From: Candidatus Magasanikiibacteriota bacterium
Lineage (GTDB): Bacteria; Patescibacteriota; Patescibacteriia; Magasanikbacterales; GWA2-37-8
Direction: 5' to 3'
DNA length: 41,062 nucleotides
NCBI GenBank assembly: GCA_016189025.1
Contig: JACPGS010000003.1
Span: forward strand, 1 to 41,062
Below the pieces are notes generated by a model. That model did no database searches. It was not told the origin of the DNA and worked only from the letters and a program-made list of their open reading frames with translations. The position numbers and the translations under genes are program-made. Of this stretch, positions 1 through 9,265 are shown piece after piece; within the stretch, counting starts at the first letter, position 1, and each line of letters starts with the position of its first letter.

Positions 1-3000
1 GGCGTTAATTTCTCTTCCGGGCTGGTAAACAGCCGTTTAATTTGGGCCAATAAGGGATCAACCGACGGCAGCCGCAGAACGCTTTCCAGTTCATCGCGCA
101 GAAAACTCATAGTGCGCAGATATTCCACCATCTGGTCGCCCACTTCGGCCGTTAACTTCTGCCCGGCCGCGGTACGCAAGCCGGCCAGCTGCTCCTGGAA
201 CTGCGCCAGCAGATCTTCGGCGGCGCTCACCTCTTCTTTGGCCTGCTTCAGCCGGCGCATCCGCACCGCGTAGAATTTAACTTCTGCGGCGGCGCGGGTG
301 ATTACTGCCCGGGCGCTCCCCACGGCCTGCAGCTGGCCGGCGAGCGTCAAAATGTCATTAGTAGGCTTTAGCACGGTTTCGGTCAGCAAAGTATTCAGGT
401 CTTCGGTAACGCCCTCGGCTTTAATCGCCGTCAGGGAACTTTTGGCGTTCGCTAGCAGTAACCGCATTTCCTCCAGCTGCTCCCCGGCATCCAGCTTTAA
501 CCGCTTGGCCAGCGTGGCGGACTGGCTGATGGCGCGCTCGGCCTGCTGAATCCGCAGCTCCACCAGACGCAGGGCGCGCTGCAGATTAAGTAAGGATTGC
601 AGACGAGGCAGGGCGTCGTTAAGGGCCTGGCCCACCTCCGGCACCTCGGCCGCGATTTCCTGAATATCATCGTAGGTGGCCGCGGCCTTCACTTGTTTAA
701 TAATGTCCCGTGCCGCGGCTACCGTATCTTTAATGGCATCGTCCACCGTCAAGCCGGATTTTTCTAATTGGCTGATTTTTGTGTTAATAATGGCCAGGTA
801 GCGCTCAAAAATCCGGCTGTCCTGCTTTAGCTGGCGCAGGGCTCGCGCCGCTACCCGCGGGGCGAGAGTAGCGGTTTCTCCCTCTCCCGCCTCCTGCCGC
901 AGGTCGGTAATCTGTTCGCGGTATACCTGGAGCGCCGCGGCGCTGTCGGCCGTGCCTGGGGGCAGAGTCAATAATTTGGCTTTAATCGTTCTTAATTGTT
1001 TCTGATCAAGTTCGGCCTCGCCGCGCTTGACCGAAGAAGGCGCCACCACGACTGCGGGTGGCTGGTTGGGAACGACTGCGGGGGAGGGAGGAACCGCGCT
1101 AGGCGTTACGGGGACGGTGGAAGTGGGAATAGTAGAAGTGGCAACCACCGCCACGGCAGAGGTGGCCGGGGTGGCCTCGGCAGTAGGAATGACTACTGGC
1201 GTGGCAGCGGCGGTCGGAGTAGTGGCCGAGGTGGCAGCGGTACCGGTGCCAGAGGTAGTAGTAATGGTGGTGGTGGTGGCGGCGGTGGTGGTGGTGCCGC
1301 TGCCAGCGGCAGAGACTAACGTGTAAGTTTGGCTGGCGATTGGGATGGCACAATTGCTATCAAAACACGCTTTCAGGACATAGCCGCCGGGCAAAAAATT
1401 ATTATTAATGCCGAGGCCGAATGTCTGCGTAGAACCGCCGCTGCTAGAATTTAGCAATAAAGAAGTATCATCAGGTTTTCGCAGCCACATGTAAACATTG
1501 CTGGCGGAGCCCCCTGGCGAACAGGTCCAGGTATAATTTACGTAAGGATCAGTGCCAATAGTATAGGTCGTTTTACCGTCATTGAGGGTGAGAGTCAAAC
1601 TGGTACAGGAAACCACGCCGCCGCTGTAGGTGATGGAGTTTGATTCGGTACCGTTGGCCGAACAGGTGGTGCCGTCGCTATTGCAGCCGTAAACTTTATA
1701 CCGATAGCCGATGCCCTGGCTGACGCTTAAATCCTGATAAGAAGTGCTGGCGATATTGGTATACCATAGCTGGTAAATGCCGCCGCTCAGACTGCGCCAA
1801 ATAGTATATTTAGCGGCGCCGGAGGATGGCCAAGTGACCGAATTCTTGCCGACTACGGAAGAGGCGGTGACGGAGGCGGGCGGATTGGGCCCGCCGCTGA
1901 CCGGCACTACGGTAACGATGGGCTGATTGGAGCTTAAAGAGCACCCGGTTGCCGTGCAAGCATTCACCCGGTATTTATAGGTTCCGGCGGCCACCCCGCT
2001 ATGAATCCACGACGTGGCATTAGCCGCCAGGCCAAAACCTACTTGAGCTAAAATACTGCCGTCGCTGGCCAACTGGTAAACCCGGTATTCTGTTTCGTTC
2101 GCGGCGTTATCGCTCCAGCTTAAATTTACATTGGCGCCGCTCCCCGCCGCCGTTAGATTAGACGGCGTAGCCGCAAAAACGCTGGCCGTAAAAGTAATTA
2201 ACACGATGTTGGAATCAGCGGAACAGCCGGAAGAATTGCAGGCGTTGAGTTTGTATTCATGGGTGCCGGCGGTCAGGTTATAGTCAGTAATGCCCATTTG
2301 CGTTGAATTCGCTGAAAAATCAGCTTGCGTTGCCCGCCGCCAGCTGGTTTCGCCCGCTGGCCTGGTATAAAGCGTGAATCCGGTTTCGTTAGAAGAATTA
2401 TCCGACCAGGTAAAGTTAACCGACAGGCCGGTGCCGCCGTACTGGTAGCCGGAGAGGCCGGGGGCCGCCGGGACATTGCTAACGCTTGGCGTGGTGGCGC
2501 TGACCGGACTGGTCGGCGCCGAAACATTGCCGGCCGTGTTATAGCCGGCTACGGTATAACTGTAAGAGGTGCCGGCCGACAAACCGCTATCGCTGTAAGC
2601 ATTGGCAGTGGTATTGGTAAGGAACGAGCCGTTGCGATAAATTTTGTAACCGATATTACTGGCCGAGGCATCCCAGGAAAGATTAATGAGCGAAACCGAA
2701 ACGGCGGCGGCAGCCAGTCCGGCAGGAGTTGCCGGAGGAACAGCGGCGGACACGCTGAGCGGTGTAGACCAGGCCGTTTCTAATCCGGCTCCGAAATTTT
2801 CGCGCGCTTGTACTTTTACATAGTATCCGAATACCCCCGCCGGGGTGGCCGCGGTCCAGGTATGCGAAGCGGAAACCAGCGTGCCGCCCGGTTGCGGCGT
2901 GATCAATGACGTGGCCGTAACTGCCGAACCGTCTCCCCAGTCAAACACTGCCTGCACCTGGTCGCCGTCAATATCCGGGTAAAGAAAGGTTGAGTACTGG

Positions 3001-3524
3001 TAGGAAGTTTGCGTATTGACATTGCTGGGTCCGGTCGGCGTGGCCGGAACCGACGGCAAATGGTTCGCGTTATTGGCAACCGTCACGCTGATGCTGGTGG
3101 ACCAGTTGGCTGATTCCAGACCGGTCGCGTCTTTTTCCTTGGCCCGCACGGTATAGGTGCCCGGCGCCGACCAAGCATGCGCCGCAAATATAGTTTGGCT
3201 CCCTGACCCGGGGACCAGCGCGTAAAAAGGGCTTTCCCAGGCCGTCCCGTCGCCCCAATCCAGAATTAGTTTGACTTGATCGCCGTCCGGATCGGGCGCC
3301 AGAAAAGAAGCATAATTATACGTTACATTGGTGCGCGCCGATGCGGTGCCGGCCGGCCAGCCGGCCGGGGGCGGCGGATTGCCGCTGGTTTGCGCTAAGG
3401 CGGCCGGCGACGAAAAAAGAACTCCTTGCGGAATTTGCGAGAAAGAAAAAATAATCCCTATTACTCCCACTCCGGATAGCAACACCAGCGCGGTAAGTCG
3501 CTTCCGGAAGGAAAACTTATTCAT
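1..3524 (-). CDS. Giant secreted PKD/fibronectin-III protein with C-terminal coiled coil (partial, C-terminus off window)
   Basis: An open frame of 1174 codons runs off the left edge with no stop. The N-terminus (MNKFSFRKRLTALVLLSG) is a signal peptide or signal anchor. Two PKD-like domains follow, each with the WGDG signature (about residues 90 and 194). Next come four fibronectin type III repeats (about 245-640), an Ig-like segment (about 640-735) and a low-complexity Thr/Ala/Pro/Val linker (about 735-828). A long charged, Ala/Leu-rich helical region follows to the edge, probably coiled coil. I infer an exported cell-surface or adhesion protein; the exact role is unknown. The frame was checked at several points and shows no frameshift. 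A consensus promoter lies about 160 bp upstream. The Thr-rich linker is encoded by GT/GC-rich repeats that create spurious frames on the other strand. Confidence 0.85.
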   Translation of the reverse strand, partial: MNKFSFRKRLTALVLLSGVGVIGIIFSFSQIPQGVLFSSPAALAQTSGNPPPPAGWPAGTASARTNVTYNYASFLAPDPDGDQVKLILDWGDGTAWESPFYALVPGSGSQTIFAAHAWSAPGTYTVRAKEKDATGLESANWSTSISVTVANNANHLPSVPATPTGPSNVNTQTSYQYSTFLYPDIDGDQVQAVFDWGDGSAVTATSLITPQPGGTLVSASHTWTAATPAGVFGYYVKVQARENFGAGLETAWSTPLSVSAAVPPATPAGLAAAAVSVSLINLSWDASASNIGYKIYRNGSFLTNTTANAYSDSGLSAGTSYSYTVAGYNTAGNVSAPTSPVSATTPSVSNVPAAPGLSGYQYGGTGLSVNFTWSDNSSNETGFTLYTRPAGETSWRRATQADFSANSTQMGITDYNLTAGTHEYKLNACNSSGCSADSNIVLITFTASVFAATPSNLTAAGSGANVNLSWSDNAANETEYRVYQLASDGSILAQVGFGLAANATSWIHSGVAAGTYKYRVNACTATGCSLSSNQPIVTVVPVSGGPNPPASVTASSVVGKNSVTWPSSGAAKYTIWRSLSGGIYQLWYTNIASTSYQDLSVSQGIGYRYKVYGCNSDGTTCSANGTESNSITYSGGVVSCTSLTLTLNDGKTTYTIGTDPYVNYTWTCSPGGSASNVYMWLRKPDDTSLLLNSSSGGSTQTFGLGINNNFLPGGYVLKACFDSNCAIPIASQTYTLVSAAGSGTTTTAATTTTITTTSGTGTAATSATTPTAAATPVVIPTAEATPATSAVAVVATSTIPTSTVPVTPSAVPPSPAVVPNQPPAVVVAPSSVKRGEAELDQKQLRTIKAKLLTLPPGTADSAAALQVYREQITDLRQEAGEGETATLAPRVAARALRQLKQDSRIFERYLAIINTKISQLEKSGLTVDDAIKDTVAAARDIIKQVKAAATYDDIQEIAAEVPEVGQALNDALPRLQSLLNLQRALRLVELRIQQAERAISQSATLAKRLKLDAGEQLEEMRLLLANAKSSLTAIKAEGVTEDLNTLLTETVLKPTNDILTLAGQLQAVGSARAVITRAAAEVKFYAVRMRRLKQAKEEVSAAEDLLAQFQEQLAGLRTAAGQKLTAEVGDQMVEYLRTMSFLRDELESVLRLPSVDPLLAQIKRLFTSPEEKLT

Positions 3525-3628
3525 ATTCCAAAAAAGGGGTCGTCGCCTTATTGCTTCTATTCAAATCAAACCAGATTGCCCAGATGTTGGCTAACAAAAA
3601 TACCGCCCCACAGGGAAGTACGAAAGAT

Positions 3629-3663
3629 GAGAGTGGGGAAATCGATGGGATTCCGCCACTCTC
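3629..3663. other. Inverted repeat in the 5' leader of the PKD/FN3 gene
   Basis: GAGAGTGG at 3629-3636 pairs perfectly with CCACTCTC at 3656-3663, and the loop holds further GGAA/TTCC pairing. It falls inside the predicted ~150-nt leader of the minus-strand giant gene. It could protect or regulate the 5' end. There is no U-tract, so it is not an obvious terminator. Confidence 0.45.
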
Positions 3664-3681
3664 TTCATTCTTACGAAATAT

Positions 3682-3710
3682 ATTCTAGCACAAAAAAACG
3701 GATTTGTCAA
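3682..3710 (-). promoter_or_regulatory. Promoter of the PKD/FN3 surface protein gene
   Basis: On the minus strand TTGACA (3710-3705) is followed after exactly 17 bp by TAGAAT (3687-3682), a near-consensus sigma70-type promoter. The predicted start near 3675 gives a leader of about 150 nt. Confidence 0.75.
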
Positions 3711-3741
3711 ATCGGCGGAATAACCACGGGGTCGGCAGTGA

Positions 3742-4419
3742 TTATTCAAAAATCTGGCTTTTCAATTTTGCCGCCTCCTTAACAAAAAACTGCTTCCATT
3801 CTTGATGATTTATCGGCTTTAACATCCGAGGGAAGTCGCTCATCTGCACGGCTTCAGCAAAACGGGAGCCTAATTCTACCAAAGTAATATCCCAATCAAA
3901 TTTAGCCTTCGCCTGCATCAACAGATCTTCTAGATTCCATTGTTTGTCTCGGATAATAAAATACAAATCAACATAGTCGCGCGCTCGGGGTTTCATGACA
4001 ATGGTATGTACCTTATTGACCGCAATATCATAGACGCTATCAACCCAAAGATTTTTATACTTCATCCCTCGTTCAATGCGCGGAAAGGGATAATAATTAA
4101 AATCAACTTTAAGCGTAGTATTGTCAGTAAAACGCAAAAAACAGCTATAGAGCCCGTACACCTGTTTGGTTTCAATTCTTATTACGCCAAGCCTGGGAGA
4201 ATTTTTCTTCAAAAATTTCATTACGGCCATTTTATTCACCTCTTGCTGTTCGGTAAAAAAATCCAAATCCTCCGATAAACGATGATGCAAATAAAATTCG
4301 GACAATGCGGTGCCGCCGGCCAAATAATAACGATCAGCAAAATATTTTTCGCCAGCAATGGCGTCTAGCACGGTTCGCTGATGCGCCGTTAAAATAGTGG
4401 GCGCTTTTTTCGCGGCCAT
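3742..4419 (-). CDS. Nucleotidyltransferase, AbiEii toxin family-like
   Basis: The 225-residue protein has the AbiEii/nucleotidyltransferase pattern. A GGTALSEFYLHHRLSEDLDFF segment (about residues 35-56) provides the glycine motif and the SxDLDFF acidic metal-binding motif, and a VNKVHTIVMKPRARDYVDLYF segment (about 134-154) is the typical second half. Such enzymes transfer nucleotides to RNA or protein and act as type IV toxins or defence effectors. Its start overlaps the end of the upstream 74-codon gene by 31 bp, so the two are translationally coupled. The partner here is not a winged-helix AbiEi, unlike the second AbiE locus at 29.7 kb, so the regulatory logic may differ. The family call is firm; toxicity is an inference. 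Confidence 0.8.
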   Translation of the reverse strand: MAAKKAPTILTAHQRTVLDAIAGEKYFADRYYLAGGTALSEFYLHHRLSEDLDFFTEQQEVNKMAVMKFLKKNSPRLGVIRIETKQVYGLYSCFLRFTDNTTLKVDFNYYPFPRIERGMKYKNLWVDSVYDIAVNKVHTIVMKPRARDYVDLYFIIRDKQWNLEDLLMQAKAKFDWDITLVELGSRFAEAVQMSDFPRMLKPINHQEWKQFFVKEAAKLKSQIFE

Positions 4420-4613
4420 AAAAGGAACTCTAAATAAGCCCGATAGCGCGGGTCAATACGATTTTGAAGTTGAGGCCAATAAGTGCGCACCTCGCGCTCG
4501 TTAAGCTTTTCTCCGGCGGAGCCATAATTTATCAGCTGCTCCAGCCGCCAGATTTGGTAGCCCTTGGGATCGGCGCGTTTGAATTGTTTTTCGTCCACGG
4601 ACCAATTATACAT
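4389..4613 (-). CDS. Small conserved partner of the AbiEii-like nucleotidyltransferase
   Basis: A 74-residue soluble, charged protein (MYNWSVDEKQF at the start) precedes the nucleotidyltransferase and overlaps it by 31 bp. A promoter lies 29 bp upstream. I do not recognise a named domain. Its position, size and coupling make it a candidate antitoxin or adaptor for the downstream enzyme. This is inference from context only. Confidence 0.65.
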   Translation of the reverse strand: MYNWSVDEKQFKRADPKGYQIWRLEQLINYGSAGEKLNEREVRTYWPQLQNRIDPRYRAYLEFLLWPRKKRPLF

Positions 4614-4641
4614 AGGCGCTTTGACTCTTTAATTTTCTCTT

Positions 4642-4670
4642 ATTCTACCATATCTTAAGATAAAAATCAA
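4642..4670 (-). promoter_or_regulatory. Promoter of the small gene/AbiEii-like pair
   Basis: TTGATT (4670-4665), 17-bp spacer, TAGAAT (4647-4642) preceded by TGG, on the minus strand. The -35 overlaps the last codons of the preceding coiled-coil gene. Confidence 0.65.
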
Positions 4671-5170
4671 TCATCTCCTCCCCCCGCCTCAACCGCCGCC
4701 GGGGCAATACCGAGTTCCTGAACAATGGCTTGAACCCGGCGATTGGCCTCTTGGCTGATCTGTTCGGCGCTCCAGTCGGGATTTTCTTCCTGAATACCGC
4801 GACGCTCTTCGGCAAGGAGCGCTTGCTCTAAATCGCGCAGTTCGCTATGTAGACCGTCTAATTTACGACGCAGCTGCGCCAGGCGTTCTTCGTCGCCCGC
4901 TACCGAAGGGACAGCGCCGCCAGAGGAGAGCCCCAGCTGCGCCCGAATCGCCGCCACGGCCGCCACTACTTGCTGCATATTGGCGATGATATTCTGAATC
5001 AGATTTTTGGTGTTCTTAATCTCGCGGCTGGTTTGCTCCATCCGCTCGCGGGCAGCGAATTTTTTATCCGTTTTTTCGGCCTGCTTCTCCTTGGCCTCCG
5101 CGCTTAACTCGGTTGCTTCGGCATAATGGCGCCGCGGTAGCCGATCGGCGGTTGTCTCGGGCTGATACAT
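4667..5170 (-). CDS. Coiled-coil hypothetical protein
   Basis: The 167-residue protein is rich in Glu, Lys, Ala, Gln and Arg. It has two heptad-like stretches (about residues 20-75 and 95-135) and no signal peptide or membrane segment, so a cytoplasmic coiled-coil protein is likely. The C-terminus is Ala/Gly/Asp-rich. I cannot assign a function. The start is preceded by an extended -10 element only 9 bp upstream, implying an almost leaderless mRNA. It ends just inside the -35 of the next transcription unit. Confidence 0.7.
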   Translation of the reverse strand: MYQPETTADRLPRRHYAEATELSAEAKEKQAEKTDKKFAARERMEQTSREIKNTKNLIQNIIANMQQVVAAVAAIRAQLGLSSGGAVPSVAGDEERLAQLRRKLDGLHSELRDLEQALLAEERRGIQEENPDWSAEQISQEANRRVQAIVQELGIAPAAVEAGGGDD

Positions 5171-5179
5171 ACTGATGGT

Positions 5180-5188
5180 ATTGTAGCA
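5180..5188 (-). promoter_or_regulatory. Extended -10 promoter giving a near-leaderless coiled-coil mRNA
   Basis: TGC-TACAAT on the minus strand, with TACAAT at 5185-5180. The start codon follows after 9 bp, so the predicted leader is only about 2-3 nt. No convincing -35 is visible. Confidence 0.5.
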
Positions 5189-5266
5189 TACCCTCTGCTA
5201 ATCCGCCCCCCCCAGACGCCTATTGACTGCTGTTTTATATCTTCAAAGTTATGCACACCTCCCGGC

Positions 5267-5296
5267 TTGACAATTTCCCGTTTTTGGCGTTATATT
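5267..5296 (+). promoter_or_regulatory. Promoter of the 727-residue secreted protein gene
   Basis: TTGACA (5267-5272), 18-bp spacer, TATATT (5291-5296). The predicted start near 5303 gives a leader of about 40 nt. Confidence 0.7.
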
Positions 5297-5341
5297 ACCC
5301 CCTCGTTAATTGTCAGACGCCTTAATAATCTTCTCTAATCT

Positions 5342-7525
5342 ATGGGAAAATTTACCCCGGAAACCAGCATAAATAAAGAAAAAACCAGGGAGTGGCACAG
5401 CAAAAAATCACGCCTCGGAGCAATAACGGTATTAACGCTCGGTCTCGGCCTAGCCGCGCTGATTCATGCTACTCCAGCGCAAGCAGCAGTATGTACTTTT
5501 ACCGATCCCTATGATACTCAAGACTTCCAGGGGCCGTATAATTGGGATTGCCACCGCGTTCCCGGGTCTACCGATGATGCCATTATCCCCCAAGGGAAAG
5601 AAACCACTCTCAACGACAACCGGGAGCTCGCCACGCTGGTAGTTGATGGCAGATTGACAGTATTTGCCGATGCCTCTACTACTCTGCTCCGTGCTAATAC
5701 TATTACTATTCATCCTGGCGGATCAATGACCACGAAGAACTCAACCGTGGAAGCGCTGCAAACACTTACCAACCAAGGATTATTATTTGTAGATACCGGC
5801 AACAATCAAATAATTACGGAGCAACTAATTAATGAAGGCCAAATGTCATTGGTAGATAATGCGGGTCCGGAGTTTACTTTACCTCCGGTTAATAGATTAC
5901 CACAGTTAAAAATTAAGCAGGGGCTAATCAATCAAGGAATCATCAACGGCGGAAAAGGCGCAATGGAATTGCTGGGCACCTGGACTAACCAAGGACAATT
6001 CAATGCCGGAGAGGGACTAGTGCGATTTAATGGTAGGGACGTATCACAATCTGTCCCGGTCGGCACCTTTTATGATTTGTTAATTACTAACCAGGGAGGG
6101 GAAGTAACCAGCGCCGGTGATGGGAAGATTGTGGTAAATAACGAATTGATTGTCCAATCGATCAATAGTCATGATGTTATTGGAGGCAAACCGACCAGCT
6201 TCGCTCCGACCGCGTCGCTTCTGGCAAAATATACTACTATTAGTGCCGCCACTCTAAAAATTATTCAAACGTATGCTGATTTAGGGGATGTTGCCCTCAC
6301 TGGGTTATTCTCTGGATTTCGCCTTTCCGGCGTAATTGATGGCCAGTTGGTGGTAGGCAAAAACGGAATCGTGGAAATGAATAATTTTTCTAATTCCGGC
6401 CGATTATACCATTCCAATCCGCTAGGCACGGTAAAAATAAAAGGTAACTGGGTCCAAGAACCATTCTACGACTGCGGCGGACCTCCTAGCTCGGATCCAG
6501 AATACTACGCGGGTGGGCTGCTGATTTTAACAGGGGCGGTTGATCAAACCATTCCCTGCGCCCGGGCCGGAGTTGGCTCGATTGCGCAATTAATTATTGA
6601 TAAACCCGCCGGCAGTAAAGTTGATTTATCCGATGATCTTAGCCTCACTGACGCGGTAACCCTCCAGGGAGGGACGTTCCGTTCGCGCGGACACACTATT
6701 TACTTATCGGGAAACTGGACGAACCAGGGCGGCATCTTTGATAGCGGCAGCGAACGCGTCTATATCACTCCTAGCCAACTGCCCACGCAAAGCCTGAAAG
6801 GAGAGAAAAATTTCTATGATCTGGTAATTGACAAAAATAACGGCGGCGAAGTGGCAGTGGCTGGCGAAACAATCGTCAACCATCAGCTGTACCTGAAGAC
6901 TGGCGGCGCTCCGAAAACCAATTTGGTGGTCCGCGCTCCGTTTACCGTGCGCGGCCAAACAATAGTGCGCCCCAACAATATAATTTCAGTAGCCGACGGA
7001 CAAACCTGGACGGCGGAAGGGACGATTGCCAATGAAGGGCTCATCATACCCGAAACCCGCCGCAGTCAGATTGTGCACCGCGCCGAAGCAGTGCAGTTTA
7101 CCGATGCGAACGGACAATCGGTCAGTTCGTATGCGGCGGTGAATAAAAAAGTTACCGCTTACTTGACCGTCCACGACACCAATCGCAATCTGGACGGCAC
7201 TAAAGTAGAAACCGTTACCGTGCCGGTGTGGGTGGAAAAAGATGGCCAGCCGGAAGCGCGGCGGATGGTGCAGTTGACCGAAACTACCGCGGCATCGGGG
7301 ATTTTCCGCGCTGCCGAAACCTGGCCGGTAAATAACAAAAAAACCGTTATCGTAACCAAAGAGCGCCGCCGCAATAAACCTTGCCGTCCCAATGATGCGG
7401 AGTGCTTTGATACTACCTATGAAGTCGTGAAGGAAGTGGTGGTGCCAGTCCGGCTGGTAGTGCATTATACTGATCCGCTTGATTCCACCGAATCCACCAA
7501 AGTGGCGGTGGCGGTGAATTTTTAA
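5342..7525 (+). CDS. Secreted repeat (beta-helix-like) cell-surface protein
   Basis: The 727-residue protein has a long n-region and a signal peptide ending near ATPAQAAVC (about residue 48). The body consists of repeated short units of the type LxNQGxI, GTWTNQG and GNWTNQGG, typical of right-handed beta-helix or polymer-forming surface proteins. The C-terminal ~130 residues contain an Ig-like module of the form [14 protein letters not shown] with a later [11 protein letters not shown] motif, resembling bacterial surface repeat domains. I infer an exported adhesin or envelope-layer protein; no enzyme motif is seen. It is a single-gene unit bounded by a near-consensus promoter and a strong terminator. 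Confidence 0.8.
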   Translation: MGKFTPETSINKEKTREWHSKKSRLGAITVLTLGLGLAALIHATPAQAAVCTFTDPYDTQDFQGPYNWDCHRVPGSTDDAIIPQGKETTLNDNRELATLVVDGRLTVFADASTTLLRANTITIHPGGSMTTKNSTVEALQTLTNQGLLFVDTGNNQIITEQLINEGQMSLVDNAGPEFTLPPVNRLPQLKIKQGLINQGIINGGKGAMELLGTWTNQGQFNAGEGLVRFNGRDVSQSVPVGTFYDLLITNQGGEVTSAGDGKIVVNNELIVQSINSHDVIGGKPTSFAPTASLLAKYTTISAATLKIIQTYADLGDVALTGLFSGFRLSGVIDGQLVVGKNGIVEMNNFSNSGRLYHSNPLGTVKIKGNWVQEPFYDCGGPPSSDPEYYAGGLLILTGAVDQTIPCARAGVGSIAQLIIDKPAGSKVDLSDDLSLTDAVTLQGGTFRSRGHTIYLSGNWTNQGGIFDSGSERVYITPSQLPTQSLKGEKNFYDLVIDKNNGGEVAVAGETIVNHQLYLKTGGAPKTNLVVRAPFTVRGQTIVRPNNIISVADGQTWTAEGTIANEGLIIPETRRSQIVHRAEAVQFTDANGQSVSSYAAVNKKVTAYLTVHDTNRNLDGTKVETVTVPVWVEKDGQPEARRMVQLTETTAASGIFRAAETWPVNNKKTVIVTKERRRNKPCRPNDAECFDTTYEVVKEVVVPVRLVVHYTDPLDSTESTKVAVAVNF

Positions 7526-7564
7526 TCGCATTTCCAACAACAATAAAGCGCTCAATCCTAACCT

Positions 7565-7595
7565 AACACCCGCCCATAATTTGGGCGGGTGTTTT
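7565..7595 (+). terminator. Rho-independent terminator after the secreted repeat protein
   Basis: AACACCCGCCCA (7565-7576) pairs perfectly with TGGGCGGGTGTT (7582-7593) around a short loop, and the run of T continues to 7595. Confidence 0.85.
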
Positions 7596-7607
7596 ACTGT
7601 TTACCTT

Positions 7608-7633
7608 CCCCCACCAGCGCGCGCTGGTGGGGG
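7608..7633. repeat. Perfect 26-bp GC palindrome upstream of ruvB
   Basis: CCCCCACCAGCGC (7608-7620) is followed directly by its exact reverse complement (7621-7633). It may be a second terminator or a structured start of the ruvB leader; its T-tract is only three bases. Confidence 0.6.
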
Positions 7634-7673
7634 GTTTACTGCTCTCTGCTTCTATACTACAATACCCTCCGTT

Positions 7674-8705
7674 ATGCCAGAAGATAATTTCCCCGATGAA
7701 CGGCTGGTGGAGCCGGCAGCGACGACCGACGAAGTAGTGCTGGATTTGACGCTGCGCCCCCGCCAACTTATTGACTTCATCGGCCAGGAACAAATTAAAG
7801 AGACCCTAAATATCTCTATTCAGGCCGCCCAAAAACGCCGCGAGCCCCTGGAGCATATTTTGCTCTATGGCAACCCGGGGCTCGGCAAAACCACCTTGGC
7901 CCACATTATTGCCCGCGAAATGCAGGGGCCGATTACGGTAACGGCCGGGCCGGCTTTGGAGAAGGTGGGGGATTTGGCGGCGATTCTTTCTAACCTGCCC
8001 TCCGGCGGCGTGTTGTTTATTGACGAAATCCACCGCTTGAACAAATCAATTGAGGAGGTGCTGTACCCGGCCTTGGAAGATTATTGTCTGGATATTGTGC
8101 TTGGTAAAGGTCCGGCGGCGCGCACCATCCGGCTGCCGCTAAACCGCTTTACTCTGATTGGCGCTACTACTAGATTATCGCTCCTCTCCGGGCCCCTGCG
8201 CGACCGGTTTGGCCATACTTTCCACCTTAATTTTTATGAGCCAGGGGAGCTGGAACAAATTCTGCGGCGCAGCGCCGGCATCCTTGGCGTAGCGCTGGAC
8301 GAAACTTCCACCGCGCTGATTGCCAGCCGCTCGCGGCGCACTCCGCGCATTGCCAACCGCCTGTTAAAGCGGGTGCGCGACGTGGCCGAGGTGGAGGGCA
8401 AGGGCGCCGTAACTACCGCGATTGCGGAGCGGGCGCTCTCGCTCCTTGGCGTTGATACCCTGGGGCTGGATGCCGCGGACCGGCGGTTGCTCGTGGCGCT
8501 CATTGAAAAATTCCAGGGGGGGCCGGTGGGGTTAAACACGCTGGCCGCGGCGATTGCCGAAGAAATAGAAACGATTGAAACGATTCACGAACCGTTTCTG
8601 ATGCAACTAGGACTGTTAGAGCGCACCCCGCGCGGCCGCAAAGCCACCGCGGCGGCTTATGCGCATCTGGGTTTGGCAGCGCCCAAAATCCAAACCTTGC
8701 TCTAA
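7674..8705 (+). CDS. ruvB: Holliday junction branch-migration ATPase RuvB
   Basis: The 343-residue protein matches RuvB along its length. The N-terminal lid carries [19 protein letters not shown]. Walker A is [11 protein letters not shown] (about residues 61-71), Walker B is [10 protein letters not shown], the sensor/arginine-finger region is [18 protein letters not shown], and the C-terminal winged helix ends in [11 protein letters not shown]. RuvB hexamers drive branch migration of Holliday junctions with RuvA, which is not in this window. The start at 7674 is preferred because the frame open upstream runs into the preceding terminator and palindrome; it also gives the usual family length. 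Confidence 0.95.
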   Translation: MPEDNFPDERLVEPAATTDEVVLDLTLRPRQLIDFIGQEQIKETLNISIQAAQKRREPLEHILLYGNPGLGKTTLAHIIAREMQGPITVTAGPALEKVGDLAAILSNLPSGGVLFIDEIHRLNKSIEEVLYPALEDYCLDIVLGKGPAARTIRLPLNRFTLIGATTRLSLLSGPLRDRFGHTFHLNFYEPGELEQILRRSAGILGVALDETSTALIASRSRRTPRIANRLLKRVRDVAEVEGKGAVTTAIAERALSLLGVDTLGLDAADRRLLVALIEKFQGGPVGLNTLAAAIAEEIETIETIHEPFLMQLGLLERTPRGRKATAAAYAHLGLAAPKIQTLL

Positions 8706-8724
8706 AAATTTAATTACTAAAAAT

Positions 8725-9201
8725 ATGTCCGCCAAATCTCTTCCTAAAGAAACTATTGTGGGCACCGGGCCAGAAAGACCGGGCACGGCAACTCCAGGCG
8801 CTAAACTAAAGGAAAGACCGCAGGAGCCGACCGCGCCGTCTACTGACCCTAAAGAAATGAGGCGCCAGTGGCTTTACCAAGACATTATTAAGGGATTGGG
8901 CGAGTTTAAAAATAAGACTTGCACCCTTAAAGAAATCGCCGCCCAAATTTCTTTCCTCAAAGCCTCCTTGCTTAATCAATATAACGCTCAATTTGCCGAG
9001 GCGGCCGAGCGGGGCGACAGCGTAATGGAAGTGCAGGGACAAAACATTCCCTGCCAGATAAAAATCGGCGACCGGGTTGAGGCAGGGGAAATTGTATTGC
9101 TTAAATCAGCGCGCACCAAACGCCTGGACCTGATGGTTTACCCGGTGGAAATCTGGCAAAAAATTCTGGAAGCAAAAACTTTGAAGGTAGAGATGGAGTA
9201 G
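8725..9201 (+). CDS. Hypothetical protein downstream of ruvB
   Basis: A 158-residue soluble protein starts 19 bp after ruvB; an in-frame upstream ATG lies inside ruvB and is less likely. The first ~45 residues are Pro/Thr/Gly-rich and probably disordered. The rest is mixed alpha/beta, with a helical segment (about 50-95) and a beta-rich part containing IKIGDRVEAGEIVLL, which resembles a small barrel or lipoyl-like turn. I do not recognise the family. It shares the ruvB transcript and ends before a bidirectional terminator. Confidence 0.7.
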   Translation: MSAKSLPKETIVGTGPERPGTATPGAKLKERPQEPTAPSTDPKEMRRQWLYQDIIKGLGEFKNKTCTLKEIAAQISFLKASLLNQYNAQFAEAAERGDSVMEVQGQNIPCQIKIGDRVEAGEIVLLKSARTKRLDLMVYPVEIWQKILEAKTLKVEME

Positions 9202-9223
9202 CTACCTGGCGAAAATTAAAAAC

Positions 9224-9245
9224 CTGCCCGAGCGGGCAGATTTTT
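9224..9245. terminator. Bidirectional terminator between the ruvB and efp units
   Basis: CTGCCCG (9224-9230) pairs with CGGGCAG (9233-9239). A run of T follows on the plus strand (9241-9245), and a run of A precedes it that serves as the U-tract for minus-strand transcription from efp. Confidence 0.8.
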
Positions 9246-9265
9246 AATATGGGAAAAGCCGAAAT

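Noticed and set aside
996-1353. Three overlapping frames rich in Gly/Arg, Val/Ala or His
   Set aside because: They are other-frame readings of the Thr/Ala/Pro linker repeats of the giant minus-strand gene, which is continuous through this region.
7581-7673. 31-codon N-terminal extension of ruvB
   Set aside because: It starts inside the preceding terminator and runs through a palindrome; RuvB family length and promoter position favour the ATG at 7674.
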